Shown: one piece after another, positions 9,412 to 17,771 of the stretch
Position numbering within the stretch: position 1 is the stretch's first letter
How the letters are laid out: each line of letters starts with the position of its first letter
Assembly: GCA_035275265.1 (NCBI GenBank)
Contig: DATENC010000017.1
Coordinates: 186,001-250,000 of the forward strand
Source of the DNA: JACQAP01 sp035275265
Lineage (GTDB): Bacteria; Pseudomonadota; Gammaproteobacteria; Burkholderiales; JACQAP01
DNA length: 64,000 nt
Reading direction: 5' to 3'
Program-made: the position numbers and the translations under genes
Notes under the pieces: model-generated
What the model was told of the DNA's origin: nothing
Seen by the model: only the letters and a program-made list of their open reading frames with translations
The model's database searches: none

Positions 9412-9878
9412 CGCGCATCACCGCGGTGCTGTTGTTGGCGCTTGCAATGCCGGCGTATTCGAATGAGGCTGCGCCGGCAGCCGATGATCCGGTGCTTGAG
9501 CAACGGGTCATGCGCCTGACCGCCGAATTGCGCTGCTTGGTATGCCAGAACCAATCGCTGGCAGATTCCCATGCCGAACTGGCGATCGATCTGAAGAACC
9601 AGGTACGCAGCCAGATGAAAGCGGGCAAGAGCGACGCCGAAATCCGCGACTACATGGTGGCGCGCTATGGTGACTTCGTGCTCTACAGACCGCCGCTAAA
9701 GTCCAACACGGTATTGCTGTGGGGTGGGCCCTTCGTGCTATTGGCCGCCGGCGCACTTGGACTGGGATTCTACTTGCGCCGACGGCGCGCACGCCTGACG
9801 GAAGGTGAACTTACGTCCGAACAACGTGCCCGCGCGGACGCGCTTCTTCGCGCCGGGCAGAAGGGCGGGACTCGATGA
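9408..9878 (+). CDS. ccmH: Cytochrome c maturation protein CcmH/CycL
   Basis: 156-residue periplasmic thioredoxin-fold-independent reductase of the ligation complex. Signal peptide, then the motif LRCLVCQNQSLADS with Cys43 and Cys46, a helix bundle, and a C-terminal membrane anchor (VLLWGGPFVLLAAGALGLGF) followed by a basic tail. It overlaps ccmG and ccmI by 4 nt at both ends, which indicates coupled translation. Confidence 0.95.
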   Translation: MTRITAVLLLALAMPAYSNEAAPAADDPVLEQRVMRLTAELRCLVCQNQSLADSHAELAIDLKNQVRSQMKAGKSDAEIRDYMVARYGDFVLYRPPLKSNTVLLWGGPFVLLAAGALGLGFYLRRRRARLTEGELTSEQRARADALLRAGQKGGTR

Positions 9879-11080
9879 TCGCCTTCGCCATTAGCACGGT
9901 CGTTCTGCTGCTTTTGGCGGTTGCAATCGTGCTGCGACCGCTGCTCAAGGGCGGGGCTGGAACAGGCGGCGCACGTGAAAACGCAAATTTCGAGATCTAT
10001 CGCGACCAGTTTGCCGAACTCGAGAACGATCTGAAGTCTGGGGTGTTGGGAGACACACAGTTCGACCAGGCGAAAGCCGACCTCGAGCGCCGCGTGCTGG
10101 AGGAAGCGGCGAGGCCCACCGAAGGTGCGTCGGGTGTGCGGCGTGGTCGCGCAGCACCGATCGCGGTGGGTTTGCTGATCCCAATTGCTGCCGTGCTGCT
10201 GTATCTGCAAGTCGGTACACCCGAGGGGCTTGACGTCACACCGCACGCTGCAGGCGATGTGTCTTCCATGACCGCTGAACGCTTCCAGGAGATGACTGAA
10301 AAACTGGCGGCACGCATGCAGGAGAAGCCGAACGATGCCGAGGGTTGGATGATGCTCGGCCGGGCCTATCGCGCGTTGGATCGCTTCGATGAAGCGGCCG
10401 ATGCGCTCAGGAAGGCGGTGGCGCTCAGGCCCGGAAATGCGGACCTGCTCGCGGATCTGGCCGAAGTGTTGGCCCTGAGGAGCGGACGTCAACTTGCAGG
10501 TGAGCCGACCAGATTGCTCGATCGTGCACTCAAGCTCGAACCGGACAACGACAAGGTACTGGCACTCTCCGGCAGCGCCGCTTTCGAACGCAAGGACTAC
10601 GAGGCCGCGATCCGATACTGGGAAGCGTTGCTGAAGCATCCTAAAGTGAGCGGTGAGTTTGCGCAGGCGCTCACAGCCGGGATCGCCGAGGCACGCGCGC
10701 TGTCAACAGGCAAGAAGACCGTCGAGGCGCCCGCGGCGGGGCGAGTCAGCGGCACTGTAACGCTCGACGCTGCGTTGCGTGCCCGGGCGGCACCGGAGGA
10801 TACCGTATTCGTGTACGCGCGCGCCGCGCAGGGCCCACGTATGCCGCTCGCGATCGTGAAAATTCAGGTGAAGGATCTGCCGTACAATTTCTCGCTCGAC
10901 GATTCGATGGCGATGATGCCGGAGATGAAGTTGTCGGCATTCACCGAAGTCATCGTCGGCGCGCGGGTTTCGAAGTCGGGCGGCGCCAAGCCGGCAGCGG
11001 GCGATCTCGAAGGTGCGAGTGCCAAGATCAGCCCAGGTGCAAAGGGAGTCACGGTGGCAATCGACCAGGTAGTGAGGTAA
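9875..11080 (+). CDS. ccmI: Cytochrome c maturation TPR protein CcmI/CycH
   Basis: 401 residues: two membrane segments (about 1-22 and 93-112), then periplasmic TPR repeats (for example AEGWMMLGRAYRALDRFDEA and VLALSGSAAFERKDYEAAIR) and a C-terminal beta-rich domain (SGTVTLDAALRARAAPEDTV onward). CcmI chaperones apocytochrome c to the CcmFH lyase. The two-part C-terminal periplasmic layout is the long form seen in proteobacteria. Last gene of the ccm run; mltB starts 4 nt later. Confidence 0.94.
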   Translation: MIAFAISTVVLLLLAVAIVLRPLLKGGAGTGGARENANFEIYRDQFAELENDLKSGVLGDTQFDQAKADLERRVLEEAARPTEGASGVRRGRAAPIAVGLLIPIAAVLLYLQVGTPEGLDVTPHAAGDVSSMTAERFQEMTEKLAARMQEKPNDAEGWMMLGRAYRALDRFDEAADALRKAVALRPGNADLLADLAEVLALRSGRQLAGEPTRLLDRALKLEPDNDKVLALSGSAAFERKDYEAAIRYWEALLKHPKVSGEFAQALTAGIAEARALSTGKKTVEAPAAGRVSGTVTLDAALRARAAPEDTVFVYARAAQGPRMPLAIVKIQVKDLPYNFSLDDSMAMMPEMKLSAFTEVIVGARVSKSGGAKPAAGDLEGASAKISPGAKGVTVAIDQVVR

Positions 11081-11084
11081 GGCA

Positions 11085-12113
11085 ATGCGAATAACCCAAC
11101 TGGTGATTGCGATTGCGTTTGTTCTGGCCGGTGCGGCGATTCCCACACTCGCGCAGGCTCCGGGCAAGGTCCAGCTCAAACCCGAAGTCGAAGAGTTCAT
11201 TGTCCAGATGGTCAGTCAGAACCAGTTCGACGAGGCGGCTCTACGCCGGGTGTTCGGGCAGATCAAGGCCCACGAGGGCGTGGTCAAGGCGATTGGCGCT
11301 CCGGCCACTGCGAAACCCTGGCACGAGTTCAGAAGCATATTCGTCACGCCCACCCGCATCAGCGGCGGCCTCGAATTCTGGCAGCAGCACGCCGACGTCC
11401 TGGCGCGCGCGCGAGATGTCTATGGCGTGCCCGAGGAGATCGTCGTCGCGATCATCGGCGTGGAGACCATTTATGGGCGACGGCTCGGGTCTTTCCGTGT
11501 CATCGATGCGCTTTATACCCTGGGCTTCGAGATGACCGAACGCGCGACCTTCTTCCGCGGCGAATTGGAGCAGTTTCTGCTGCTCGCTCGCGAAAATGCC
11601 CTCGATCCGCTGAGCGTGAAGGGGTCGTTTGCCGGTGCGATGGGGATGCCGCAGTTCATTCCCACCAGCTACCGCAAGTTCGCAGTGGATTTCGACGGCG
11701 ATGGCAAAATCGATCTTTGGGACAGCATCGCTGATGTGATCGGCAGCGTGGCCAACTATCTGTGGTATTTCGGCTGGGTCTGGGAACAGCCGGTAACGGT
11801 ACCGGCGAGGATCAGCGGCACGCAGTTCCAGGAAGTCCTTGAAGCCGGCCTGAAGCCGAAGCTGACGTTGCAGCAGATGCAACTCAAGGGTGTGGAACCA
11901 ATCGAAGAGCTTCCACCCGATCTCGAAGCGGGGCTTTTCGCCCTCGACGTGGCGCAAGGTCCGGAATACTGGCTGGCGCTCAATAACTTCTACGTCATTA
12001 CCCGCTACAACCGCAGCAAGAACTATGCGATGGCGGTCTACCAGCTCGCGCAAGCCATCGCTCGCGAACGCGAGAGCGCCGTAGGGAAGCAGACCTCTCT
12101 CGTCGACCGCTGA
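11085..12113 (+). CDS. mltB: Lytic murein transglycosylase B
   Basis: 342-residue periplasmic lytic transglycosylase, glycoside hydrolase family 103. A signal peptide (QLVIAIAFVLAGAAIPTLAQ) precedes the domain with the catalytic Glu in VVAIIGVETIYGRRLG and the family signature SFAGAMGMPQFIPTSYRKFA. It has no lipobox Cys at the signal cleavage site, so it is probably soluble. It lies 4 nt after ccmI and may be transcribed with the ccm genes. Confidence 0.93.
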   Translation: MRITQLVIAIAFVLAGAAIPTLAQAPGKVQLKPEVEEFIVQMVSQNQFDEAALRRVFGQIKAHEGVVKAIGAPATAKPWHEFRSIFVTPTRISGGLEFWQQHADVLARARDVYGVPEEIVVAIIGVETIYGRRLGSFRVIDALYTLGFEMTERATFFRGELEQFLLLARENALDPLSVKGSFAGAMGMPQFIPTSYRKFAVDFDGDGKIDLWDSIADVIGSVANYLWYFGWVWEQPVTVPARISGTQFQEVLEAGLKPKLTLQQMQLKGVEPIEELPPDLEAGLFALDVAQGPEYWLALNNFYVITRYNRSKNYAMAVYQLAQAIARERESAVGKQTSLVDR

Positions 12114-12451
12114 AACGCGGCTATCAGCGGCAGTCTGGAATCACTGGCACGCGGCGCATTGCGACTCGGGTATTCGCGGAGTAGTGTAGCGAACGTCCAC
12201 CCGTCAGTCCTGATCGGGGAGGGAGGTCAGCATGGGTCGCCCGCTCAGTCAACGCGGGAAGCCGTCTCGGCAAACCTTGCTGCCAGGGATTTTCCGCCTG
12301 GCAGGAACCGGTGCGCCAATTGCGGCAGTGCGCTTCCCGTATACCCCCGTCTAATTAACAAGTTCTTTCGGCATGCGGCACCTCTTGCCGTCATGGCCCG
12401 GCAATTGGGTTTCCTTGCAGCCGCATGCTTTCCCCCGAGGTGAATACCGTT
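12114..12451. other. Intergenic region before the substrate-binding-protein array
   Basis: About 340 bases without a credible gene. It contains a 7-bp hairpin TGCCAGG (12281-12287) / CCTGGCA (12297-12303) with no T-run after it. I looked for a thiamine riboswitch, since the downstream proteins have an NMT1/THI5-like fold, and found none. A promoter for the array probably lies here but I cannot place it. Confidence 0.4.
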
Positions 12452-13510
12452 ATGAACGATTTCAGTGTTTTCCCTAGTGATCGAAGTATCGATGTCGAAC
12501 CCAGGGGTGTGAAACCTTGGAACCGGCGGGAGTTCGTAAAGGGTCTGGCCGCCGTAGCAGGCTCGGCGGGACTTTTCGGGCTCGATCCGAGGCAAGCGGC
12601 CGCAGAACCGCTGCCCGAGACCACGAGGATCCGGTTGGCCCAGATCCCTGGTATCTGTGTCGCGCCTCAGTACGTCGCAGAGGAACTCCTGCGTGCCGAG
12701 GGATTTGCCGATGTCCAATACGTCAAGGTCGAGTCAGGAGCGATGTACAAAGCGTTCGGCGCGGGTGAAATCGACATCAGCATGGCATTTGTCGCGCCGT
12801 TCATTATACAAGTGGACGTGGGAAACCCGCTCCTGCTCCTCGCCGGCGTCCATGTCGGTTGCTTCGAACTGTTCGGAACCGATCGCGTGCACACCATCAG
12901 CGACCTCAAGGGGAAAACGGTCGCAATACCCGAGTTGGGATCGCCCCACCATATTTTCCTTGCGAGCATGGCCTCCTACGTGGGCCTGAATCCCGACCGG
13001 GACATCAAATTCGTTACGCGGTCGCCGATCGAATCGATAACGCTGCTGGCCGAGAAGAAAATTGATGCATTGATGGGCTTTCCGCCCCTTCCGCAGGAAT
13101 TGCGGGCGAAGAAGATCGGCCACGTGGTCGTGAGCAGCGGGACAGATCGCCCGTGGGCGCAGTACTTCTGTTGCACGGTTGCCGGACATCGCGAGTTCGT
13201 CCGTAAGCAACCGGTTGCGACCAAGCGCGCACTGCGTGCAATTCTAAAGGCGACCAATTTGTGTGCAACCGATCCGGAAAGGGCTGCAAGGTTGATCGCC
13301 GCAAAGGGGTACAACTACGAGTACGCGCTACAAACAATGAAGGAGATTCCGTACGACAAGTGGCGGGAATACGACCCCGAAGACGCGATGCGTTTCTACG
13401 CGTTGCGCCTTCACGAAGCGGGGATGATCAAGTCGAGCCCGCAAAAGATCATCGCTCAGGGGACGGATTGGCGGTTTCTGAATGAATTGAAGAGAGAGTT
13501 GAAGGCGTGA
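12452..13510 (+). CDS. Tat-exported NMT1-like substrate-binding protein, array copy 1
   Basis: 352 residues. Twin-arginine signal (NRREFVKGLAAVAGSAGLFG, ending QAAAEP) and a periplasmic binding-protein type 2 fold of the NitT/TauT/NMT1 class: the mature part starts PLPETTRIRLAQIPGICVAP and has the two-lobe DIS/DALMGFPP pattern. No permease or ATPase gene is linked. Five Cys are conserved with the later copies: ICVAP, VGCFELF, YFCC (two) and NLCATDPE. Start chosen at 12452 with GAGGTG upstream; an ATG at 12425 is possible. It overlaps the next small frame by 4 nt. The ligand is unknown. Confidence 0.85.
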   Translation: MNDFSVFPSDRSIDVEPRGVKPWNRREFVKGLAAVAGSAGLFGLDPRQAAAEPLPETTRIRLAQIPGICVAPQYVAEELLRAEGFADVQYVKVESGAMYKAFGAGEIDISMAFVAPFIIQVDVGNPLLLLAGVHVGCFELFGTDRVHTISDLKGKTVAIPELGSPHHIFLASMASYVGLNPDRDIKFVTRSPIESITLLAEKKIDALMGFPPLPQELRAKKIGHVVVSSGTDRPWAQYFCCTVAGHREFVRKQPVATKRALRAILKATNLCATDPERAARLIAAKGYNYEYALQTMKEIPYDKWREYDPEDAMRFYALRLHEAGMIKSSPQKIIAQGTDWRFLNELKRELKA

Positions 13511-13746
13511 GTAGAAGTCTGTACGTATCGGTCCTCGAATCCTGCAAGGGGTGGCACGGCGGCAACTACGATGAGAACCCGAAGCAATGCGCATCGAACG
13601 CCCTTTCGACGTTTATTCCCTACTGCTATACCCGGGAATGGTGGGACCAGTGCAGCGACGCGCCCGAGGCTTACACGAAATGGCGCAATCAGTGGGGTGA
13701 ATATTACCTCGACATCGAGGATGCGCGGATCTCTATTACCGAATGA
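13507..13746 (+). CDS. Orphan Cys/Trp-rich small protein (79 aa)
   Basis: Starts with GTG overlapping the stop of array copy 1 (GTGA). The product is rich in Trp and Tyr and has four Cys (SCKGW, QCASN, YCYTR, QCSDA), with no signal peptide or membrane segment. I recognise no family. It fills the place where a complete array copy would be expected and is followed directly by the C-terminal remnant of such a copy. It may be a real small gene, or an altered part of a decayed paralogue; it shares no evident sequence with the array proteins. Confidence 0.4.
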   Translation: MSRSLYVSVLESCKGWHGGNYDENPKQCASNALSTFIPYCYTREWWDQCSDAPEAYTKWRNQWGEYYLDIEDARISITE

Positions 13747-13748
13747 TG

Positions 13749-13906
13749 GCGGCGGGCAGTGGCTGGCGAATCCGGAAGACACGCTGCGCTTCCTCGCGCT
13801 GCGCTTGCACGAAGCTGGGATGATCAAGGCGAGCCTGCAGAAGATCATCGCCCAAGGCACGGATTGGCGGTTTTTCAACGAGTTGAAGAAAGAACTCAAG
13901 GCGTGA
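13749..13906 (+). pseudogene. C-terminal remnant of a fifth array substrate-binding protein
   Basis: The frame encodes EDTLRFLALRLHEAGMIKAS and ends TDWRFFNELKKELKA, matching the last 45 or so residues of the neighbouring array proteins (for example EDAMRFYALRLHEAG in copy 1). There is no start codon or N-terminal part in frame, so about 87 percent of the protein is missing. It shows that the array once had, or lost by recombination, another copy. Confidence 0.8.
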
Positions 13907-13910
13907 GCCA

Positions 13911-13955
13911 GCCCACTCCCTCCGGCCGCTTGCGGGGCAGGGTTGGGGTGAGGGC
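13911..13955. repeat. REP-like G/C-arm hairpin between array copies
   Basis: CCCACTCCCTCC on the left and GGGTTGGGGTGAGGG on the right flank a GC-rich turn. It is similar in layout to the hairpin at 15006-15047, which sits in the same position before the next array copy. Confidence 0.5.
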
Positions 13956-13979
13956 AATAATTGCCGAGGAGGGATCAGT

Positions 13980-14999
13980 ATGAATGAGTCCACGCTACAC
14001 GGGGTCAGCCGCAGAGAGTTCCTGGCGGGCGCCTCGATGCTTGGCGCCACAACATTGCTCGGGCTTCCGCGTACGGCTATCGCCGAGCCGCCTCCCGAGA
14101 CCACGAAAATTCGTATCGTTCAATCTGAGTCCATTTGTTTGGCGCCGCAACAACTGGCGGAAGAGTTACTGCACTTGGAGGGATTCGCCGAAGTTGAATA
14201 CGTCAAATATCCAGGTGGCCAGGCGAGCAGCCTCCTCGCCGCGGGCCGGGCGGATTTTACGATGCAGACCGTTCCGGGGCTGATTCTCCGGATCGATGCG
14301 GGCGAGCCTGTTGTATTGATTGCCGGTGTCCATGCCGGTTGTTACGAATTGTTCGGAAATCAGCGCATCCAGTCGGTCCTGGATCTGAAGGACCAGCGCG
14401 TCGCCGTCAGCGCGATCGGGGATGATGATCATGTCTTCATGTCCAGCATCATGGCATACGTAGGCATGGATCCCCGAACCGACATCGAGTGGATTACCAG
14501 CGGGACGCGCGCCGAGTCGATGCGCATGTTCGTGGAAGGCAAGGTCGACGCTTTCCTCGGATTTCCCCCACAGCCTCAGGAAGTGCGCGCAAAGAAGATC
14601 GGACACGTCATCGTCAACACGACACTGGACCGACCCTGGTCCCAGTACTTCTGCTGCATCGTCGCGGCGCGTCGCGGCTTCGCTAATGAGTATCCCAACG
14701 CCACCAAACGGGCCCTGCGCGCCTTCTTGAAGGCAGCAGACATCTGTGCGCAGGAGCCGGAGAGGGCGGCGCGTTACCTGGTTGCGAAGGGTTACGAGCC
14801 GCGTTACGAGATCGGATTGGAAGTGCTCAAGAGTCTGCCGTACAACCGCTGGCGCGAAGCGAGCGCCGAGGACTCCCTGCGCTTCCATGCTCTACGCTTG
14901 CACGAGGCGGGGCTGATCAAATCAACGCCACAGCAGATCGTCGCCAGAGGGTCCAATTGGCGGTTTCTCAACGAATTGAAGAAAGAGCTTAGAGCATGA
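13980..14999 (+). CDS. Tat-exported NMT1-like substrate-binding protein, array copy 2
   Basis: 339 residues. Tat signal GVSRREFLAGASMLGATTLL ending TAIAEP. Conserved cysteines are Cys53 (SICLAPQ), Cys121 (HAGCYELFG), the adjacent pair Cys225-Cys226 (SQYFCC) and Cys256 (ADICAQEPE). GAGGAGGGATC gives a good ribosome-binding site before the ATG. The last 220 bases are almost identical in DNA to those of copy 3, far more similar than the middle of the genes, suggesting recent duplication or gene conversion. Like the others it has no partner transport genes. Periplasmic sensing or metal/thiol binding is my inference. Confidence 0.85.
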   Translation: MNESTLHGVSRREFLAGASMLGATTLLGLPRTAIAEPPPETTKIRIVQSESICLAPQQLAEELLHLEGFAEVEYVKYPGGQASSLLAAGRADFTMQTVPGLILRIDAGEPVVLIAGVHAGCYELFGNQRIQSVLDLKDQRVAVSAIGDDDHVFMSSIMAYVGMDPRTDIEWITSGTRAESMRMFVEGKVDAFLGFPPQPQEVRAKKIGHVIVNTTLDRPWSQYFCCIVAARRGFANEYPNATKRALRAFLKAADICAQEPERAARYLVAKGYEPRYEIGLEVLKSLPYNRWREASAEDSLRFHALRLHEAGLIKSTPQQIVARGSNWRFLNELKKELRA

Positions 15000-15005
15000 G
15001 CAACG

Positions 15006-15047
15006 CCCCCAACGTTTCTCGCCCGATTGCGGGAGAAGGTTGGGGGG
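15006..15047. repeat. REP-like hairpin before array copy 3
   Basis: CCCCCAAC-gtt-TCTC-GCCCG, loop ATTG, then CGGG-AGAA-GGTTGGGGG forms a long near-perfect stem. It lies in the 73 nt gap between copies 2 and 3, matching the position of the 13911-13955 element before copy 2. It may be a site for recombination or may stabilise mRNA ends. Confidence 0.6.
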
Positions 15048-15072
15048 TAGTTCTTACTGAGGAGGCATCACG

Positions 15073-16095
15073 ATGAACAAGTCAACCCTACATGGATTCA
15101 GCCGCAGAGAGTTCTTGGCGGGCACTTCGATGCTTGGCGCTGCAACTTTGCTCGGCCTTCCGTGCACCGCGGGGGCCGAGCCGCCTCCTGAGACCACCAG
15201 ATTCAGGATCGCCCAAGGTCCGTTCATCTGCTATGCCCCACAGATGGTCGCCGAGGAACTGTTACGCCTGGAAGGCTTCACTGACGTGCAATACGTCAAG
15301 GTTCCACCAGACAACACGTATGCGACACTCGTCGCAAGTGGCGGTGTGGACTTGGCGGTGTTCGGACCGCCGAGCGCCGTCGTGGCGATCGATGCGGGCA
15401 ACCCCTTTGTCGTGCTCGCCGGCCTGCACGTCGGTTGCTGGGAGTTGTTCGCAAACGAGCGCGTGCGCAGGATCGGGGATCTGAAGGGCAAGACTATCGC
15501 GGTGATTGGCATGGGCACGGTTGACCAGCTCTGGCTCGCCAGCATCCTGAGCTATGTAGGCATGGATCCGTCGAAGGATGTCAAATGGCTCCCGTCACAG
15601 AAGCTCAGCGAGACGATGCGGCTGTTTGTCGAAGGGAAGGCGGACGCGTTTCTGGGTTTTCCGCCGCAGCCCCAGGAGTTGCGCGCGAGAAAATTCGGAG
15701 CAGCCATCGTTAACACGACATTGGACCGGCCCTGGTCCCAGTACTTCTGCTGCATGGCCTCGATGCCCACGGACTTCGTCGTAAAGTACCCGATCGCCAC
15801 CAAGCGTGCGTTGCGCGCCCTCCTGAAAGCTACCGATATCTGTGCTACTGAGCCGGAACGGGTAGCGCGCTATCTGGTTGCGAAGGGTTACGAGCCGCGC
15901 TACGAGATCGGATTGGAAGTGCTCAAGAGTCTGCCGTACACCCGCTGGCGCGAAGCGAGTGCTGAGGACTCTCTGCGCTTCCACGCTCTACGCTTGCATG
16001 AGGCGGGGCTGATCAAATCCACGCCACAGCAGATCGTCGCCAGAGGGTCGAATTGGCGGTTCTTGAATGAGCTGAAGAAGGAACTCAAAGCTTAG
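15073..16095 (+). CDS. Tat-exported NMT1-like substrate-binding protein, array copy 3
   Basis: 340 residues. Tat signal GFSRREFLAGTSMLGAATLL ending AGAEP. The conserved cysteines recur in PFICYAPQ, HVGCWELFA, SQYFCC and TDICATEPE. GAGGAGGC precedes the ATG. The ligand-facing segment differs from copy 2 (VPPDNTYATLVASGGVDLAV against YPGGQASSLLAAGRADFTM) while both ends are nearly the same, so ligand preference may have diverged. Lies 73 nt after copy 2 and 42 nt before copy 4. Confidence 0.85.
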   Translation: MNKSTLHGFSRREFLAGTSMLGAATLLGLPCTAGAEPPPETTRFRIAQGPFICYAPQMVAEELLRLEGFTDVQYVKVPPDNTYATLVASGGVDLAVFGPPSAVVAIDAGNPFVVLAGLHVGCWELFANERVRRIGDLKGKTIAVIGMGTVDQLWLASILSYVGMDPSKDVKWLPSQKLSETMRLFVEGKADAFLGFPPQPQELRARKFGAAIVNTTLDRPWSQYFCCMASMPTDFVVKYPIATKRALRALLKATDICATEPERVARYLVAKGYEPRYEIGLEVLKSLPYTRWREASAEDSLRFHALRLHEAGLIKSTPQQIVARGSNWRFLNELKKELKA

Positions 16096-16137
16096 ACGTC
16101 TCCGTGACGTGTTGCTTGCATCGAAGGAGGGGATGAA

Positions 16138-17157
16138 ATGATTGACTCACAGAATCGAAGCTTCAATCGACGCGATTTTCTTGCTGGTATATCGACTGTG
16201 GGTGCCGCAGCGCTGCTGGGGTTGCCGCGATTGGTTTCGGCCGAGCCGCCTCCTGAAACGAAGAAGATCCGGCTCGTCAAGGTCCCGGCCATCTGCCTGG
16301 CGCCGGAGTATCTCGCCGAAGAGCTGCTTCGGCTGGAAGGATTTTCGGAGGTCGAGTATGTCAGCGTGGAGCAGACCGGAAACCCCGATCTGCTCTTGGA
16401 CAACCGCGCGGACATTTCTCCACATGCTCCGCCGCTTCTGCTTCCGTCCCTCGATGCGGGCAAGCCAATCGTTGCGCTGGCTGGACTGCACGGCGGCTGC
16501 TACGAGCTTTTTGCCAACGAACGAGTGCGGGCTATCCGGGACCTCAAGGGTAAGCGCGTTGCTGTCAGCTCGATGGAAGCGGTGGAATACTATTATGTCG
16601 CCGCGATGGTGGCGTACGTTGGGATGGATCCGCGCAAGGACATCATCTGGGTCGACGCGAAGACCTTCGACGGCATGATGCAGTCCTTCGTCGATGGAAA
16701 GGTCGACGCATTCCTGGCGTTTCCGCCACAACCACAGGACCTGCGCGCCAGGAAAATCGGGCGTGTCATCGTCGACACGACCCAGGACCGGCCATGGGCC
16801 CAATACTACTGCTGCATGATTACTGCACGGAAGGAATTTGTAGCGAAGAATCCTATCGCGACCAAGCGCGCAGTTCGGGCGATTCTCAAGGCCACGGACA
16901 TCTGCGTGCGGGAGCCCGAGCGTACCGCACGCCACATGGTCGAAAGGGGTTACGAGTCGCGGTACGAGGTAGCGCTGGAAGTCGTGAAGTCTCTCTCCTA
17001 CAACCGCTGGCGCACTTACGATGTGGACGATAGCCTGCGATTCTTCGGGGTGCGCCTGCACGAGGCAGGGATGATCAAGACGAGTCCGCAGAAACTCATC
17101 GCGCAGGGCACCGACTGGCGGTTTCTCAACGAACTGAAGAAAGAACTGAAAGCTTGA
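16138..17157 (+). CDS. Tat-exported NMT1-like substrate-binding protein, array copy 4
   Basis: 339 residues. Tat signal SFNRRDFLAGISTVGAAALL ending LVSAEP, followed by the array hallmark PPPETKKIRL. Cysteines conserved: PAICLAPE, HGGCYELFA, AQYYCC and TDICVREPE. GAAGGAGGGG is a strong ribosome-binding site. It is the most divergent of copies 2-4. Its stop codon overlaps the TTG start of the SCO1-like gene, physically tying the array to the SCO1-kinase-cyclase genes that follow. The family is usually the binding part of NitT/TauT importers, but no permease or ATPase is present. Confidence 0.85.
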   Translation: MIDSQNRSFNRRDFLAGISTVGAAALLGLPRLVSAEPPPETKKIRLVKVPAICLAPEYLAEELLRLEGFSEVEYVSVEQTGNPDLLLDNRADISPHAPPLLLPSLDAGKPIVALAGLHGGCYELFANERVRAIRDLKGKRVAVSSMEAVEYYYVAAMVAYVGMDPRKDIIWVDAKTFDGMMQSFVDGKVDAFLAFPPQPQDLRARKIGRVIVDTTQDRPWAQYYCCMITARKEFVAKNPIATKRAVRAILKATDICVREPERTARHMVERGYESRYEVALEVVKSLSYNRWRTYDVDDSLRFFGVRLHEAGMIKTSPQKLIAQGTDWRFLNELKKELKA

Positions 17158-17771
17158 ATGCGGCCAGTCTGAATGCCTCCCGGTTCGTTGCAACGGCCGC
17201 GCTCACACTGGTTGTAGCCGGCTGGGGCGCAGTCGTATTGGGCAACCAGGACGATCGCCCGCAGTTGTCGAAGCTCGGCCCCGCTCCCGCCTTCACGCTC
17301 ACCAATCAAGACGGAAAACGCCTTGCGCTCAAGGAACTGCGTGGCAAAGTGGTTGTGACGACCTTCATCTTCACGGGCTGCGGAAGCACGTGCCCGCTGC
17401 TTACAGCCAAATTGATTTCCATCCAGCGGCGTCTTGGCGCTGACTCCGGAGCCAGAGTCTACTTCACTGCGATTTCCGTGGATCCACTGGCCGATACTCC
17501 GGAGGTGCTGAAACGCTACGCGCATGCGTATAGTGCCGACCTAAGCAGCTGGGCCTTCCTCACCGGCGATCCGACGCAAATCAGCGATGTGGCTCATCGC
17601 TACGGTGTGTACTACAAGAAACAGGCTGACGAAGAAATCGATCACACCTTCCTCACCTCGATCATCGATCAGGGAGGGACGCTGCGCGTTCAATACATGG
17701 GGGTACGTTTTGATCCAGAGGAAATGCTCCAGGACATCCGCTCCCTGCTTCGCGAAAGAACGGGCCGATGA
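17154..17771 (+). CDS. SCO1/SenC-family copper/thiol protein (array-linked)
   Basis: 205-residue membrane-anchored thioredoxin-fold protein. N-terminal hydrophobic helix (FVATAALTLVVAGWGAVVLG), then the Cu-binding CXXXC motif FTGCGSTCPLL with Cys76 and Cys80, and the third ligand His in DEEIDHTFLTSIID. SCO proteins deliver copper to cytochrome oxidase CuA or act as thiol reductases. Start is a TTG overlapping copy 4 of the array by 4 nt (TTGA); no in-frame ATG is available. It overlaps the kinase gene by 4 nt (ATGA). The position suggests a role with the array proteins rather than with an oxidase operon. Confidence 0.88.
   Translation: MNAASLNASRFVATAALTLVVAGWGAVVLGNQDDRPQLSKLGPAPAFTLTNQDGKRLALKELRGKVVVTTFIFTGCGSTCPLLTAKLISIQRRLGADSGARVYFTAISVDPLADTPEVLKRYAHAYSADLSSWAFLTGDPTQISDVAHRYGVYYKKQADEEIDHTFLTSIIDQGGTLRVQYMGVRFDPEEMLQDIRSLLRERTGR

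Noticed and set aside
12114..12424. Possible riboswitch (thiamine) before the NMT1-like array
   Set aside because: The conserved thiamine-box words are absent, and NMT1-like fold alone does not imply thiamine precursor binding.
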